In this document: in pieces, positions 5,517-5,544 of the stretch
Layout: the number at the start of each line of letters is the position of its first letter
Numbering within the stretch: the first letter of the stretch is position 1
Assembly (NCBI GenBank): GCA_021204635.1
Contig: JAJPZB010000004.1
Location: 1-5,544, forward strand
Length of the DNA stretch: 5,544 nt
Origin: Opitutia bacterium
GTDB lineage: Bacteria; Verrucomicrobiota; Verrucomicrobiia; Opitutales; UBA953
Direction of reading: 5' to 3'
The notes under the pieces: model-generated
Told to the model about the DNA's origin: nothing
Database searches by the model: none
What the model saw: the letters and a program-made list of their open reading frames with translations, nothing else
Position numbers and translations under genes: made by a program

Positions 5517-5544
5517 TTCCCACCTGCGATGCGGAATCACACAC

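Larger units (their letters stand above)
4890..5544. other. Intergenic region without a convincing gene, rich in repeats
   Basis: These 655 bases upstream of the hexosaminidase gene show no credible protein gene on either strand. Open frames on the plus strand here translate into Gly/Val-rich low-complexity sequence made by the repeats. The region holds degenerate G-rich units on the plus strand (4951-5316), the same type of unit on the minus strand (5430-5516), and several small palindromes. The promoter of the hexosaminidase gene must lie near 4890-4940, but I see no clear -35/-10 pair there. No tRNA, rRNA or CRISPR array is visible. The nature of the gene to the right is unknown. Confidence 0.7.

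Noticed and set aside
5385..5544. A minus-strand frame open from the right edge for about 50 codons
   Set aside because: It could be the end of a gene from the right, but the translation follows the repeat units (Gly/Val-rich) and ends inside the hairpin; too little support.

Overview
The window holds four protein genes, all read from the minus strand, followed at the right by about 655 bases without a convincing gene that are filled with degenerate repeats and small palindromes. In minus-strand order the genes are: a secreted family 20 beta-N-acetylhexosaminidase (4889 to 2910), an unrecognised single-pass membrane protein with very acidic low-complexity segments (2764 to 1898), exodeoxyribonuclease III (1812 to 1027), and the first 327 residues of an AsmA-like membrane protein that leaves the window at position 1 (983 to 1).

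Organism: a Gram-negative bacterium with fairly GC-rich DNA is most likely. The AsmA-like protein implies an outer membrane. The hexosaminidase resembles, from memory, enzymes of gut Bacteroidota and Verrucomicrobiota. The frequent GAAATTT/AAAATTT strings in a GC-rich background and the weak ribosome binding sites suggest Verrucomicrobiota, perhaps an Opitutales-like gut or host-associated lineage. This is an inference from style and cannot be proved from the window.

Layout: 1-983 AsmA-like gene (partial); 984-1026 short gap with a possible ribosome binding site for a TTG start; 1027-1812 xth; 1813-1897 gap with a factor-independent terminator for the upstream gene; 1898-2764 acidic membrane protein; 2765-2909 gap, AT-rich next to the start of the acidic protein; 2910-4889 hexosaminidase; 4890-5544 repeat-rich intergenic region.

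How the genes relate: xth and the AsmA-like gene are close enough (43 bases) to share a transcript. The acidic protein gene ends in its own terminator, and the hexosaminidase probably forms its own unit. No single pathway links the four. The hexosaminidase frees N-acetylhexosamine from glycans outside the cytoplasm, ExoIII repairs DNA in the cytoplasm, and the other two are cell-envelope proteins.

The least ordinary part is 4936-5516. Degenerate G-rich units built on GTTGGTGG/GATGGTGG run on the plus strand, then switch to the minus strand. Near-perfect hairpins whose apices carry CTAAC lie inside the array and at the switch point. The acidic membrane protein is the best candidate for an undescribed protein family. 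I see no evidence for a new multi-gene system.
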